From positions 1-64,000 of the IMG/VR virus record IMGVR_UViG_3300037247_000703: a stretch of DNA of 64,000 nt; one strand, given 5' to 3'. Position numbers and translations under genes: made by a program. The notes under the pieces were generated by a model, which saw only the letters and a list, made by a program, of their open reading frames with translations, ran no database searches and was not told where the DNA came from. Below are positions 38,786-46,454 of the stretch, one piece after another (position 1 is the stretch's first letter; each line of letters begins with the position of its first letter). The stretch comes from a virus.

Positions 38786-39400
38786 CTAAGCCTCCACGAA
38801 GGTTTTGGTGAACTGGGAAACGCGACAGCCGGGAAACGCGGCGATCAGCCGACACAGCGTCAACAGATGCTCGGGGGTGATTTCTTTTCGATTCGCGTCG
38901 GTGTAGTTGGGCACGAGCCAGAACTCGCCGATCGCTTCGGACGTAATGCAGACCTCTACACCGAGTGCTCGAAAGCTCGCTACCTCGATCTCCGAGGGCA
39001 GGCCATCAACCTTGAGCTGTCGGTCATCATCGGCCGCCACAGGCGCTGTAACGGCCTGTGGCGTCGGCGGTGGCGACAGCGGTGCCGTCGGCTCATCGGG
39101 GGAGGCATCCGTAACGGGGAAGCTGGTGAGACGGTCGAGCATCTTCGCCTTCCAACCCGGCCGGAAGTACAGCTCGTCGGCGACCGCACTCACGTAGTCG
39201 GGGTTCGCTTCGACGAAGGCCGCTGACATCGGATTGGGGATGGGTTTGCCACTGTTCCGGCGAAGCCACTCTTCACAAACGGGGTGGGCGAGCAGACCGC
39301 ATGACCGATCCTCCGCGAAGTGCCGACAGCGTTTTTTCTCTCCCTCGGCCTCGTACTCAGGACAGAGGATCTGACTCGAATTGGTTTTGATAACCATCAA
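38786..39400 (-). CDS. Unknown protein, Cys/His N-terminus
   Basis: A 204-aa protein. N-terminal CPEYEAEGEKKRCRHF and CGLLAHPVCEEWLRR could bind metal; a Pro-rich linker follows (about residues 100-125); the C-terminal part is alpha/beta (EIEVASFRALGVEVCITSEA, HLLTLCRLIAAFPGC). First gene left of the repeat region and beside the RecB-like nuclease, so a role in DNA metabolism is plausible. Confidence 0.55.
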   Translation of the reverse strand: MMVIKTNSSQILCPEYEAEGEKKRCRHFAEDRSCGLLAHPVCEEWLRRNSGKPIPNPMSAAFVEANPDYVSAVADELYFRPGWKAKMLDRLTSFPVTDASPDEPTAPLSPPPTPQAVTAPVAADDDRQLKVDGLPSEIEVASFRALGVEVCITSEAIGEFWLVPNYTDANRKEITPEHLLTLCRLIAAFPGCRVSQFTKTFVEA

Positions 39401-39429
39401 ACTCTCTTTGTTGGACCTATTTTCAACCA

Positions 39430-39890
39430 GTTAGACCGAGTTACCGGTAACTCATTGATGATTTACCGAGTAAGTCGTCGCCAAAAACAATGAACAATAA
39501 CAGCAATCTAAGTATGGTTTACCCCGTGATTACCGGGTTTACCGGGTTTTGTCAGATGAAACTACCTACACTAGGGATCACATACACGCAGAGGGGGGAG
39601 GGGGTTTTTATCTCTCACACCCTCTAGTATAGATATATATATATATTAGGTAATATAGGTAACTAAGGGGTTTCTCCCAGCCTACCTCGTGGAACTCTTC
39701 AGCTTTCTCCTGCCACCCCCAACCGGTAAGATGCCACTTAGATCCGGCATCTTGGTCGGTGCTGCCACAAACCGTGCCAAGCCGACTTGACATCGTGCGG
39801 AACACTTGTTGCATACGGCCCTGTGGCAAAACAGCATGGGGGCCCGGGACCATCAACCCGGAAACCCGGTAAACCCGGTAACTCGGGGGC
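39430..39890. other. Candidate replication origin: TTACCGGG iterons plus AT tract
   Basis: Perfect palindrome GAGTTACCGGTAACTC (39438-39453); TTACCGAGTAA (39463); TTACCGGG twice with 9-bp period (39530, 39539); CCGGTAA (39723); inverted CCCGGTAA twice with 9-bp period (39865, 39874); between them an AT tract (39625-39656). Iterons facing each other around a meltable AT tract are typical of initiator-dependent origins. It partly overlaps the 3' part of the gene at 39608-40396. Confidence 0.5.
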
Positions 39891-40396
39891 AAGACTCGTT
39901 GAGCCCCTTCGCGTCGAGTCTCGCGACTCGCGACGTCAATCGAGCCCCTTCTAAGGTGCTGATCTAGCGAACCTTGAGTTTGCTCTCCGACCCTACGAGC
40001 ACGCCCGATTCGACCATGAGACCCCCCGACCGGCCCTAGTTGCCCCCCGAGCGGGTAGGTGGCCTGCGGACTGAGGTACGCCGCAGCGAGAATGGCGCCT
40101 ACGCAGGCCCCGAGCACGGCCGCGACAGCGCGCGTAGGACGCCCGTCACGCCCGCGAAGTGATGTCGGCGCCGCGATGGTCCGGGCTCGCGGAACGGCTG
40201 CCACAGGACGCCTGACAGCTCCGTCGACGGGCAGTCTACCGCCCGCCTGCCGCCCGGATTCCCGGTCGCCTGCGCTGGCGAACAGAGCCACGATCGCCTC
40301 GCGCGCCGACCACTGCGGATTGCTCGCCCACCACGCCATCGCGCCGTAGACGACCGCCATCGCCCCCACAACCCCATACACCGTCCACAACCCCAT
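39608..40396 (-). CDS. Two-helix membrane protein with unusual C-terminal run into the repeats
   Basis: A 262-aa frame from ATG 40396. Membrane segments at about 2-22 (LWTVYGVVGAMAVVYGAMAW) and 88-107 (AVAAVLGACVGAILAAAYL). The last about 100 residues are encoded across the GGTAA repeats and AT tract and end in an Ile/Tyr run (YLIYIYIYT), so the C-terminus may be non-functional read-through or the real gene may be shorter. Starts just after the upstream stop. Confidence 0.45.
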   Translation of the reverse strand: MGLWTVYGVVGAMAVVYGAMAWWASNPQWSAREAIVALFASAGDRESGRQAGGRLPVDGAVRRPVAAVPRARTIAAPTSLRGRDGRPTRAVAAVLGACVGAILAAAYLSPQATYPLGGQLGPVGGSHGRIGRARRVGEQTQGSLDQHLRRGSIDVASRETRREGAQRVLPPSYRVYRVSGLMVPGPHAVLPQGRMQQVFRTMSSRLGTVCGSTDQDAGSKWHLTGWGWQEKAEEFHEVGWEKPLSYLYYLIYIYIYTRGCER

Positions 40397-40398
40397 AC

Positions 40399-40719
40399 TC
40401 ACGAGTGGAGCCCCGCATCGCAAGGATCGAGCGGTCCCGCCCCGCAGACGTCGCAGGCGATGCACGCCGACCGCGGCATTTTTCGGGGTCGGCCCGCCAT
40501 CGCCGACAGCCGGGCATCGCGAATCGCCTCGATACTCCGACGGACCGGATCGGCGTTGAGCACGCGCGCCCGCGGCACCTGTGGCGGGGTCCCCGCCTCC
40601 GGGGGCACGATTTCGCCCTCGAACTGTCGCCGCCGTCGGGTGTAGACGATCTCGGTGATCACGATGCCAGCTGCGCTGGAGAGGCAGAAGGCGAGCGAGA
40701 TCCACATCGTGAGGGTCAC
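40399..40719 (-). CDS. Small single-pass membrane protein
   Basis: A 106-aa protein: membrane segment TLTMWISLAFCLSSAAGIVI, a basic stop-transfer RRRR, and a cytoplasmic part with VPPEAGTPPQVP and a Cys cluster (CIACDVCGAGPLDPC). VPPEAG is shared with the next protein, suggesting duplication. Confidence 0.6.
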   Translation of the reverse strand: MTLTMWISLAFCLSSAAGIVITEIVYTRRRRQFEGEIVPPEAGTPPQVPRARVLNADPVRRSIEAIRDARLSAMAGRPRKMPRSACIACDVCGAGPLDPCDAGLHS

Positions 40720-41303
40720 GAGCGCCGCCTCCTACCGCCGCCGGGAAGCAACGAGAACGGCCCCTCGATCTTCGGGGGCTTGGGGGGGTCTGCCGCCGGA
40801 GCCTTGCGGCCTACGTCGCCTATGGGCAGGCTGAATACGTCGCCAGACGGTGAGCGCGTGGCGGGTGTCTGGCCGATCATGCCGCTCTTGTCGGTGCCAC
40901 GCCGCCCACCGCCGGGAAGGCACGAGAACGTGCGCTCCGATTTTTTGTCGTCGTCGTCGCTCCAGGGGCGCTCCCAGCCCTCGCCCGCATGGGACCAGAA
41001 GCGCGGCGCACGTTCGTCAGGCGGGTCGACGTGGCTGACCGCGCCAAAGTCGTTGTGCCGCTCGATGGCCGGCAGCGCTTGTCGCCGGATCGCCGGGAAC
41101 CTCGACCTCGGCATCGCGGTCGCCGTCGGTAGCGGCGCCATAGGCCCGCCGGCTTCCGGTGGCACTTCGTCTTCGGTCCAGCCGCGCCACGCGCGCCGTA
41201 GCACTGCCACGCCGCCGACGACCACCATGACGGTTGCAACCGCCGCCAGCGTAAACGCCAGCCACGAGACGCCGATATGGGCTTGGATAAATTCGTAGAT
41301 CAT
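40716..41303 (-). CDS. Single-pass membrane protein, Pro/Gly-rich
   Basis: A 195-aa protein: membrane segment WLAFTLAAVATVMVVVGGVA, basic stop, then EDEVPPEAGGPMAPL and a low-complexity tail with the repeated FSxLPGGGRR unit (FSCLPGGGRRG and FSLLPGGGRRR). Topology: short N-terminus out, tail in. Overlaps both neighbours by 4 bp. Confidence 0.6.
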   Translation of the reverse strand: MIYEFIQAHIGVSWLAFTLAAVATVMVVVGGVAVLRRAWRGWTEDEVPPEAGGPMAPLPTATAMPRSRFPAIRRQALPAIERHNDFGAVSHVDPPDERAPRFWSHAGEGWERPWSDDDDKKSERTFSCLPGGGRRGTDKSGMIGQTPATRSPSGDVFSLPIGDVGRKAPAADPPKPPKIEGPFSLLPGGGRRRRS

Positions 41304-41509
41304 TGTGCTCTCCTGCGCCTCGACATGTCGCGCGCTGTGGGCATCGGATCCGGTTCGGGCTCCGATGCTGGGATGCCGCCTGTCGCGAGTCGATGTTCAG
41401 TGTCTCGAATGACGCGCATGACCTGTCGGACGATCGGCCCGACGCCGACGGCAATAATGATCAGGAGGATCGCGTTCACGATCTCGTTCGCGACGTATTC
41501 GAGCGTCAC
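41300..41509 (-). CDS. Small membrane protein
   Basis: A 69-aa protein: hydrophobic NAILLIIIAVGVGPIV, then charged tail (RDTEHRLATGGIPASEPEPD, RDMSRRRRAQ). ATGA overlaps. Confidence 0.55.
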   Translation of the reverse strand: MTLEYVANEIVNAILLIIIAVGVGPIVRQVMRVIRDTEHRLATGGIPASEPEPDPMPTARDMSRRRRAQ

Positions 41510-41763
41510 AGGTTCATCCCCTCGAATGCTTCATCAACGCGAGCGCGCCATTCCTCTTTTGGGAATGATCGCGCGTACAAAAATGCGGTCAGTTCACCGA
41601 CGCCGTAGCCGCCGCGACAAGACCCGGTAATCATCGCAGCCTGCGGTCCCCACAGGTGGCAGTACACCTCGTAGGCTCGCAGCACCACCTCTTCTCTGAG
41701 CGTGGCGCGCCGGAGATTTCTTGTCTGCGCGATCTGCACAGGCATCGTCTTGACGTCGCTCAC
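41506..41763 (-). CDS. Unknown small protein
   Basis: An 85-aa protein from GTG 41763, overlapping the MazG-like stop by 4 bp. TLREEVVLRAYEVYCHLWGP, then GELTAFLYARSFPKEEWRAR. Helical; no motif. Confidence 0.5.
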   Translation of the reverse strand: MSDVKTMPVQIAQTRNLRRATLREEVVLRAYEVYCHLWGPQAAMITGSCRGGYGVGELTAFLYARSFPKEEWRARVDEAFEGMNL

Positions 41764-42062
41764 GAGCCCCGCTCCTTGTGCCACGTCTCGAACAGTTTCA
41801 GCTTGTCGCGTGCACGTTTCTTGATACGCCCTCCGTCGAGCCCGTTGTGATAGATCACGAAGTCCCATGCCGCGATCACGTCGGCTAGCTCGTCTTCGAG
41901 TCGTTCGCGAAGATCGGTGCCATCCCAATGGTTCGACTCGCCTGCGAGTGCGATCAGCTTGCCGCACACTTGTGTGACTTCGCCCGCTTCCTCGATCAGT
42001 TTGCTGATGCCCGGCCACACGTTCGAGCCGATGGAAAAATCGCCGCTTCCTTGTGGTGTCAC
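41760..42062 (-). CDS. MazG-like nucleotide pyrophosphohydrolase
   Basis: A 100-aa all-alpha protein with the MazG metal motif: KLIEEAGEVTQVCGKLIA (E-E-x2-E) and LEDELADVIAAWDFVIYH (E-x2-D). Phage MazG proteins hydrolyse NTPs or dNTPs and are thought to alter ppGpp signalling or clean the nucleotide pool. The start is GTG, overlapping the upstream stop. Confidence 0.75.
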   Translation of the reverse strand: MTPQGSGDFSIGSNVWPGISKLIEEAGEVTQVCGKLIALAGESNHWDGTDLRERLEDELADVIAAWDFVIYHNGLDGGRIKKRARDKLKLFETWHKERGS

Positions 42063-42238
42063 CGTGCGTCTCCGATGACGACTGTCGCCACCTCGATCAG
42101 TCGTGGCCCATGCGCGCCGCAGTCACCGCCTGAAAGGCGTGCGCAGTCGCGGCACCATCGCCACCATCGCGGCGGACAAATGCAGTGCCGCCCCGTGGAG
42201 CCGCCGCATGCGCTGCAAGGATTCAACGATCGTGTCAT
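42059..42238 (-). CDS. Tiny Cys-rich protein
   Basis: A 59-aa protein found by hand translation: LNPCSACGGSTGRHCICPPR, WWRWCRDCARLSGGDCG. Eight Cys suggest two zinc ions. Four-bp overlaps with both neighbours support it as a real gene. Confidence 0.55.
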   Translation of the reverse strand: MTRSLNPCSACGGSTGRHCICPPRWWRWCRDCARLSGGDCGAHGPRLIEVATVVIGDAR

Positions 42239-42408
42239 CGTGCTCTCCTACTCCGGGCCACTGCCCGTGCTGCTTGCCGGTTCCGGCGCCTAGCCGCGCC
42301 CGCCCGCTCTCGATAGCTCAGCGGCTTTTTTGGCTTCGTCCATCGCCAGATTCCGAAGAACACCAAACCGACCGCGATCCCGACCACGATTGCCATCCCC
42401 TCGCTCAC
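42235..42408 (-). CDS. Tiny membrane protein with basic tail
   Basis: A 57-aa protein from GTG 42408: membrane segment MAIVVGIAVGLVFFGIWRW, then a very basic tail (GAARRRNRQAARAVARSRRA). Overlaps both neighbours by 4 bp. Confidence 0.5.
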   Translation of the reverse strand: MSEGMAIVVGIAVGLVFFGIWRWTKPKKPLSYRERAGAARRRNRQAARAVARSRRAR

Positions 42409-42749
42409 TTCGAACCTCCGATCGCCGTCGCCGGGCAGCCGGGCTGACCGCAGCATACCTCTAGATCGCCTACAGCCGCGCCGCAGCCGATACATGTTCC
42501 TGGACCGCCAACGTCCAGACCGCCGCGTATGATCGCGCATGACCCCGGCTCGCCTGCGACAGCTCGCCGCGCCTCTTCAACGCTGTCGAATGCGCCATCG
42601 CATTGGGCATTCCGAATCGCGGCGACGGTCTCACTGATCGATGAGGTATCGATTGTCGGTCGGCGACGTCGTCGACGCCACGCGCTGAAGGCGTATCCCC
42701 AGCCGAACAGACCGACCGCGCAGACGATGATCAGCAGTACGTCGCTCAC
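42405..42749 (-). CDS. Membrane protein with C-terminal Cys cluster
   Basis: A 114-aa protein from GTG 42749: membrane segment LLIIVCAVGLFGWGYAFSA, basic stop RRRRRR, a cytoplasmic region similar in layout to 40399-40719 (I-x-A-I-R-x-A, then a Cys cluster TCIGCGAAVGDLEVCCGQPG). Probably a third member of that small membrane family. Confidence 0.55.
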   Translation of the reverse strand: MSDVLLIIVCAVGLFGWGYAFSAWRRRRRRPTIDTSSISETVAAIRNAQCDGAFDSVEEARRAVAGEPGSCAIIRGGLDVGGPGTCIGCGAAVGDLEVCCGQPGCPATAIGGSK

Positions 42750-43384
42750 GGCGAGCACGCTCCGTCGTGGCCGTAGAGGCGCCTGCAGGCTACTCGAACG
42801 CGCCCGATGCCGCACGTTGGATGACCGTTCCATGTGCACTCGTCTTTGTGGTCGGTGTCCAGCGAGCAACCGGGCTCGTGCCAGAGCCACAGTAGTTCTC
42901 CGTGCAACACGGCGCTCGATCGCATTCGGCAGGTCAGTTCGCGCTCGTGGCCGGCGATCAGCGCGCAGTTCAGCTCGTCGCAGCGTTTCGAGCGATCGAT
43001 GTCGCCCATCATCTCGTCAGGGTCGTCGCCGTCGACAGTGACTTTCTCGGCCGCGAGCGACATCAGCTTCCCGCCGGCACGCTTGCCGGCACGCACGATC
43101 GAGATGGTCACGCCGAGATCGGTCATCAATTGTTTCTCGTTCCGCGAGTCGTTGAACAGCGCCAACGCGCCTACTGGCGTCCACAGACATTTCGCGTGAC
43201 AAGGCAGGCGCGAGCCAGCCCATGGTCGCCATTTGTCATTGCAGACCGGGCATGTTCGCCACGCGCTTGCGCCGATAGGCCATGCTTGCGCGCGCATCGA
43301 CATCACGAACCATTCGTGCGTGACGCCGATTTCGTAGGGTTCGACGAGTATGGCTCGCGATGCTCTGTGACCGACGGCTCTCAT
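42746..43384 (-). CDS. Multi-Cys protein, unknown
   Basis: A 212-aa protein. WRTCPVCNDKWRPWAGSRLP, then HAKCLWTPVGAL; a middle alpha/beta part (MTDLGVTISIVRAGKRAGGK); and C-terminal C/H pairs repeated in a LxxGHxxxxxC-like layout (CALIAGHERELTC, CSLDTDHKDECTW, ACRRLYGHDGACS). The repeated CxLxxGHxGxC-type units are common in actinophage and other phage small proteins. Start at ATG 43384. Confidence 0.55.
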   Translation of the reverse strand: MRAVGHRASRAILVEPYEIGVTHEWFVMSMRAQAWPIGASAWRTCPVCNDKWRPWAGSRLPCHAKCLWTPVGALALFNDSRNEKQLMTDLGVTISIVRAGKRAGGKLMSLAAEKVTVDGDDPDEMMGDIDRSKRCDELNCALIAGHERELTCRMRSSAVLHGELLWLWHEPGCSLDTDHKDECTWNGHPTCGIGRVRVACRRLYGHDGACSP

Positions 43385-43878
43385 GATGCACACTCCGACA
43401 GCAGCGGCGCCGCGCAGCTCGGGCACGCCGCCATCGAGCGCCGCAGCATGGACGCAATGAATCGCCATGTCGGCGCGTCGGTTTCGCGCCACGGCGCTTT
43501 GACGGTGAACTCGACCTTCGTCGCGACGTGCCGGTTCGGTTCGTCGTTCGTGATTTCGATCAGGCCGCACTCGATCGGTATGTTCGCCGGGCTGATGACG
43601 CCCTTGGGCGCGACGAAGTAAAACTGATTGGCGTAGAGCAGCGCCGGCCGTCTCTTGACCGGCTGTTCGAGTTCGCGCAAATAGTCGCGCTTGCTCACCT
43701 TGATTTCGTAGGCGGTGCGCACGTTGTGCTTGCTCGGATACGGCGACATCGCGAACGCGTCGATCCGTCGTTCGCTGTCGACGCCCCATCCTGCCCCCGC
43801 GCGCAGCTCGGCGAAGAAGATGTCTTCGGCGTGTAGCTCGCGCAGGAGTGCGGTGATTCGCTTTGATGTCCACTTCAT
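43381..43878 (-). CDS. PD-(D/E)XK nuclease-like (MmcB-type) protein
   Basis: A 165-aa protein: RRIDAFAMSPYPSKHNVRTA, YEIKVSKRDYLRELEQPVKR, QFYFVAPKGVISPANIP. The D-x-n-E-x-K layout (D40 and EIK) with the Y-F-V-A-P-K-G end matches MmcB-like and related PD-(D/E)XK folds. The C-terminal CPSC may be an added zinc knuckle. Likely a DNA repair or restriction-type nuclease. Confidence 0.6.
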   Translation of the reverse strand: MKWTSKRITALLRELHAEDIFFAELRAGAGWGVDSERRIDAFAMSPYPSKHNVRTAYEIKVSKRDYLRELEQPVKRRPALLYANQFYFVAPKGVISPANIPIECGLIEITNDEPNRHVATKVEFTVKAPWRETDAPTWRFIASMLRRSMAACPSCAAPLLSECAS

Positions 43879-44093
43879 GACTTCAATTCCTCTATCGCAT
43901 CCGGCTCAGTCAACGCGTCGGCAAGGTCTTCATCACCGGCTTCGATCTGCTCGCTTAGATCGGCGCCAAACTCTTCGGTCCAACCGCACGCCATGCACCA
44001 CGACGGCGATGTCATCACGCCCACGCCGACGTCGACTTCGTTGCGATCAATCGAGTCTTGCCCGCACTCGGGGCACAGCTCCTTTTTCGTCAT
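43875..44093 (-). CDS. Zinc-ribbon protein
   Basis: A 72-aa protein: ELCPECGQDSIDRNEVDVGV, SWCMACGWTEEFGADL and an acidic tail. Standard two-knuckle ribbon. ATGA overlaps. Confidence 0.65.
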   Translation of the reverse strand: MTKKELCPECGQDSIDRNEVDVGVGVMTSPSWCMACGWTEEFGADLSEQIEAGDEDLADALTEPDAIEELKS

Positions 44094-44386
44094 GCGCGCG
44101 CCTCTTTGAGTTCGGCGATAGCCGCGAGCGCACGCTCACCGAATAAGTTGCCGCCCTCGTTGTCGTATTGAATGAACGCTAGGTGCGGTTGCCCATGACC
44201 GCAACAAGCATTCATGACGCCGGGCAAGGTGCCCAGGCAGCCATCGTGCCCGTCGGGCGTATTGGCGAGCCCGCAGAAACCGCAGTCCCTGTTCGGCGTC
44301 TCGGCGACAGGTTCGCGCGTGTCGGCGTAGAGGCAGAGAACGCGGTGTCCTCTGTGCATGTCTTCGCTCTTGGCTGTGGAAGACAT
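44090..44386 (-). CDS. Conserved phage Cys protein (DGHDGCLGTLPGVMNACCGHG type)
   Basis: A 98-aa protein. DCGFCGLANTPDGHDGCLGT and LPGVMNACCGHGQ form a block I recall from many phage genomes, always uncharacterised; it presumably binds a metal. The remainder includes LAFIQYDNEGG. No function known. Confidence 0.7.
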   Translation of the reverse strand: MSSTAKSEDMHRGHRVLCLYADTREPVAETPNRDCGFCGLANTPDGHDGCLGTLPGVMNACCGHGQPHLAFIQYDNEGGNLFGERALAAIAELKEARA

Positions 44387-44389
44387 GGG

Positions 44390-44593
44390 TTACGTTTTCT
44401 GTGACTCCAGGTAGGCGATGTATCGCCCGAGCCAGCCATGAACGCGCCGTAATCCTTCCAGTGTCGCGCGCGGCGCGGCATCCTCTCCCCATAGGATGTC
44501 GATGTTTGCATCTCTTGCTGCGGGTGCGGCTTCGAGAACGATTACCTGATCATCTAGATAGAGCGGTCGCGGTTTCTTAGTCGTGGAAGACAT
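44390..44593 (-). CDS. Small protein, unknown
   Basis: A 67-aa protein: DDQVIVLEAAPAARDANIDI, RVHGWLGRYIAYLESQ. Its start MSSTTKKP resembles the next gene's MSSTAKSE, and the upstream DNA is alike (a small local duplication of the gene head). Overlaps the Gp88-like gene by 17 bp. Confidence 0.5.
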   Translation of the reverse strand: MSSTTKKPRPLYLDDQVIVLEAAPAARDANIDILWGEDAAPRATLEGLRRVHGWLGRYIAYLESQKT

Positions 44594-45377
44594 AGCTCAC
44601 GTTCCTTACGTTGGGGGACCAGCAAGCGCGGCACGAGCCGCAGCGGTGTTCGCGCGACGGAGCAAGGCACTCGATCGACTCGTTGGCCTTGTCGCCGCGT
44701 ACAGGATGCCCGGTGAAGCGGTGCACGCTCGACGTCGTGAGAGCAGCGAGCCGGCCCTCGAACTCGGGCCACTCGTCAAGATAGTCGGCCGACAATCGCA
44801 CGACGAGATTCTCGGGGAATCTGTCGGCCGCGTCGTCATCGACGAGCGCGAGGTAATCGGCGACCATCAAATGCTCGCGCGTCGGAAGCCAGTGGTGAAC
44901 GGTCTCGGTCCGGTAGGCCACCGAGACGATGTTGCGAAGGTGCCAGACCGCGGCAAGGTCGCCCGAGTCGTGCCATCGAAACCACGACTTCTCAGGACCG
45001 ACGCAGCGCAGCCGAATCATCCGAACCATCGCATCGACCCATCGCGGATCGTGGATCGCCTTCTGTCGATAACTGCGTGACTTGGCGCTCGTGCTGAATT
45101 GGTAAAAGCCTCCGAGCGTGTAGCAGCCCGAGCACACCGAGCCTTCCTCGACCATCAGTTTCTGACCGCGTTTGCATTCGTGCGAGTCGAGGCCGTAGGT
45201 GTAGCCGGGCATCTTTGTCGTATGCCCGAGCTTGCCCGCGATCATCTCCGCGCGCCGCAGCGTGATGCGCCGGTCCGGCTCGACTGGCCCGTGTTTCACT
45301 TCGTCGAGCAGACAATCCGGGCAGCGACACCACGGCGGATCTCTGAGCACAGGAAGATTCAATCGCCGAACACTCAC
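44577..45377 (-). CDS. Gp88-family phage protein
   Basis: A 266-aa protein matching the family named after mycobacteriophage gene product 88. Markers: PGYTYGLDSHECKRGQKLM, CSGCYTLGGFYQ, WFRWHDSGDLAAVWHL, HHWLPTREHL, then a C-terminal CLAPSREHRCGSCRACWSPN. Conserved Cys and His suggest a metal or Fe-S site. Function unknown. Start GTG 45377 overlaps the upstream stop; the annotated family is about this length. Confidence 0.8.
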   Translation of the reverse strand: MSVRRLNLPVLRDPPWCRCPDCLLDEVKHGPVEPDRRITLRRAEMIAGKLGHTTKMPGYTYGLDSHECKRGQKLMVEEGSVCSGCYTLGGFYQFSTSAKSRSYRQKAIHDPRWVDAMVRMIRLRCVGPEKSWFRWHDSGDLAAVWHLRNIVSVAYRTETVHHWLPTREHLMVADYLALVDDDAADRFPENLVVRLSADYLDEWPEFEGRLAALTTSSVHRFTGHPVRGDKANESIECLAPSREHRCGSCRACWSPNVRNVSYVFHD

Positions 45378-45670
45378 TTCGCTAGCTCGCTGCGTATCTG
45401 TGCGGCGATCTGCGCGCAGTGTTTCCCCCACGGACCGTCGACGCCGTTGTCGTCGGCCATGATCAGTTCGTATAGCTCTGGATACTCCTTCTCGAACTCG
45501 GCGACACCGGTACAGTCGGAGAGCACAACCGGCAGCGCAGACCATAGCGCCGTCTGCGCGTTGCCCAGAGCGATCGCGAGCTGCGCGTGCTCGGCGCGCG
45601 CGCGATGACGCATCGGCAGCTTGTTGACGATCTCGGCAAGCGTCAGCTCTCTACTCGGGCCGCCCATCAT
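45374..45670 (-). CDS. Small helical protein
   Basis: A 98-aa protein: ELTLAEIVNKLPMRHRARAE, AQTALWSALPVVLSDCTGVA, KHCAQIAAQIRSEL. Helical. Start ATG 45670 overlaps the upstream stop. Unknown. Confidence 0.5.
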   Translation of the reverse strand: MMGGPSRELTLAEIVNKLPMRHRARAEHAQLAIALGNAQTALWSALPVVLSDCTGVAEFEKEYPELYELIMADDNGVDGPWGKHCAQIAAQIRSELAK

Positions 45671-46230
45671 CCACCTTCCTTCGCAATCGCTTCGCACGCG
45701 CAGTGCAGCGCGCAGCCGCCGCAGGGTTCGCACGCGATATCGCCCCAACAGCCTCCGGGCGGTGGCGCATCCGAGCAACAGAACTCAACGCCCAGATCGT
45801 CGCCGTACAACAGGCGCCGCTGATCGGTCGCCATAAGAATCAACAACCAACCGGATTCCCTGAGTGCGTTCGTGCGCACGATTGTGTTCACCCTTGCCGT
45901 TATCGCTTTGTTCTCGATGATGATCGGCGCGTCGATGAATTCGATCTCTCGATGTAGCTCGGCGATCTGTTCTTCAAGGTGTCCGACGTCGAGAGCACGC
46001 CGACCGAGACAGGTGAAGCAATACTCGATCTGATGCACGCCCGGGATGTAGCGAAACCGCACCGCGCAGTCGACGCAGTACATGACCTCGGTACCGAGCG
46101 CGGCAAGTTCAGCTTCGGCGGCCTCGTGTCGTCGCTCGCTCTCGTCGAATCGTTGTTCGATCTTCGCGAGTTTGTCGAGGCGTTTGGCAGCGTGGCGCAG
46201 CGCCTCTAACGCATCGTTGTGGCTATCCAT
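45667..46230 (-). CDS. Coiled-coil protein with Cys cluster
   Basis: A 187-aa protein: coiled coil (AKIEQRFDESERRHEAAEAE), CVDC and CFTC pair (about residues 52-75, ribbon), a second coil, and a Cys-rich C-terminus (CCSDAPPPGGCWGDIACEPC, GGCALHCACEAIA). Possibly three zinc sites. Unknown function. Confidence 0.55.
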   Translation of the reverse strand: MDSHNDALEALRHAAKRLDKLAKIEQRFDESERRHEAAEAELAALGTEVMYCVDCAVRFRYIPGVHQIEYCFTCLGRRALDVGHLEEQIAELHREIEFIDAPIIIENKAITARVNTIVRTNALRESGWLLILMATDQRRLLYGDDLGVEFCCSDAPPPGGCWGDIACEPCGGCALHCACEAIAKEGG

Positions 46231-46453
46231 CGTCGTCGGCCTTCATCGCTTTGAACAACTCCCTGAGCGCGTCGAGGGTTCGCGGCGAGTGGCCGCCCGA
46301 GTTGCAGAACTCGACGGACGAACCAAGACCCTCTTCACCGGACTCACGGACGGACACGATGATGTCGCCGTCGTCTTGCAACAACAGTCCAAGTCTGCCG
46401 TCGGGCGACATATCCTCGGTACGGCGGACAATGCGTGGATCGCGATCAGCCAT
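46223..46453 (-). CDS. Small protein, unknown
   Basis: A 76-aa protein: LGLLLQDDGDIIVSVRESGE, SVEFCNSGGHSPRTLDAL. Strand-helix layout similar to other conserved phage hypothetical proteins (DDGDIIVSV ... FC..GG.S). Overlaps the next gene by 8 bp. Confidence 0.55.
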   Translation of the reverse strand: MADRDPRIVRRTEDMSPDGRLGLLLQDDGDIIVSVRESGEEGLGSSVEFCNSGGHSPRTLDALRELFKAMKADDDG

Positions 46454-46454
46454 G

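Noticed and set aside
39608-40705. 365-codon form of the membrane protein from 40705
   Set aside because: The first about 100 codons overlap another frame (40399-40719) that encodes a clear membrane protein with a coupled start; the shorter start at 40396 fits the operon.
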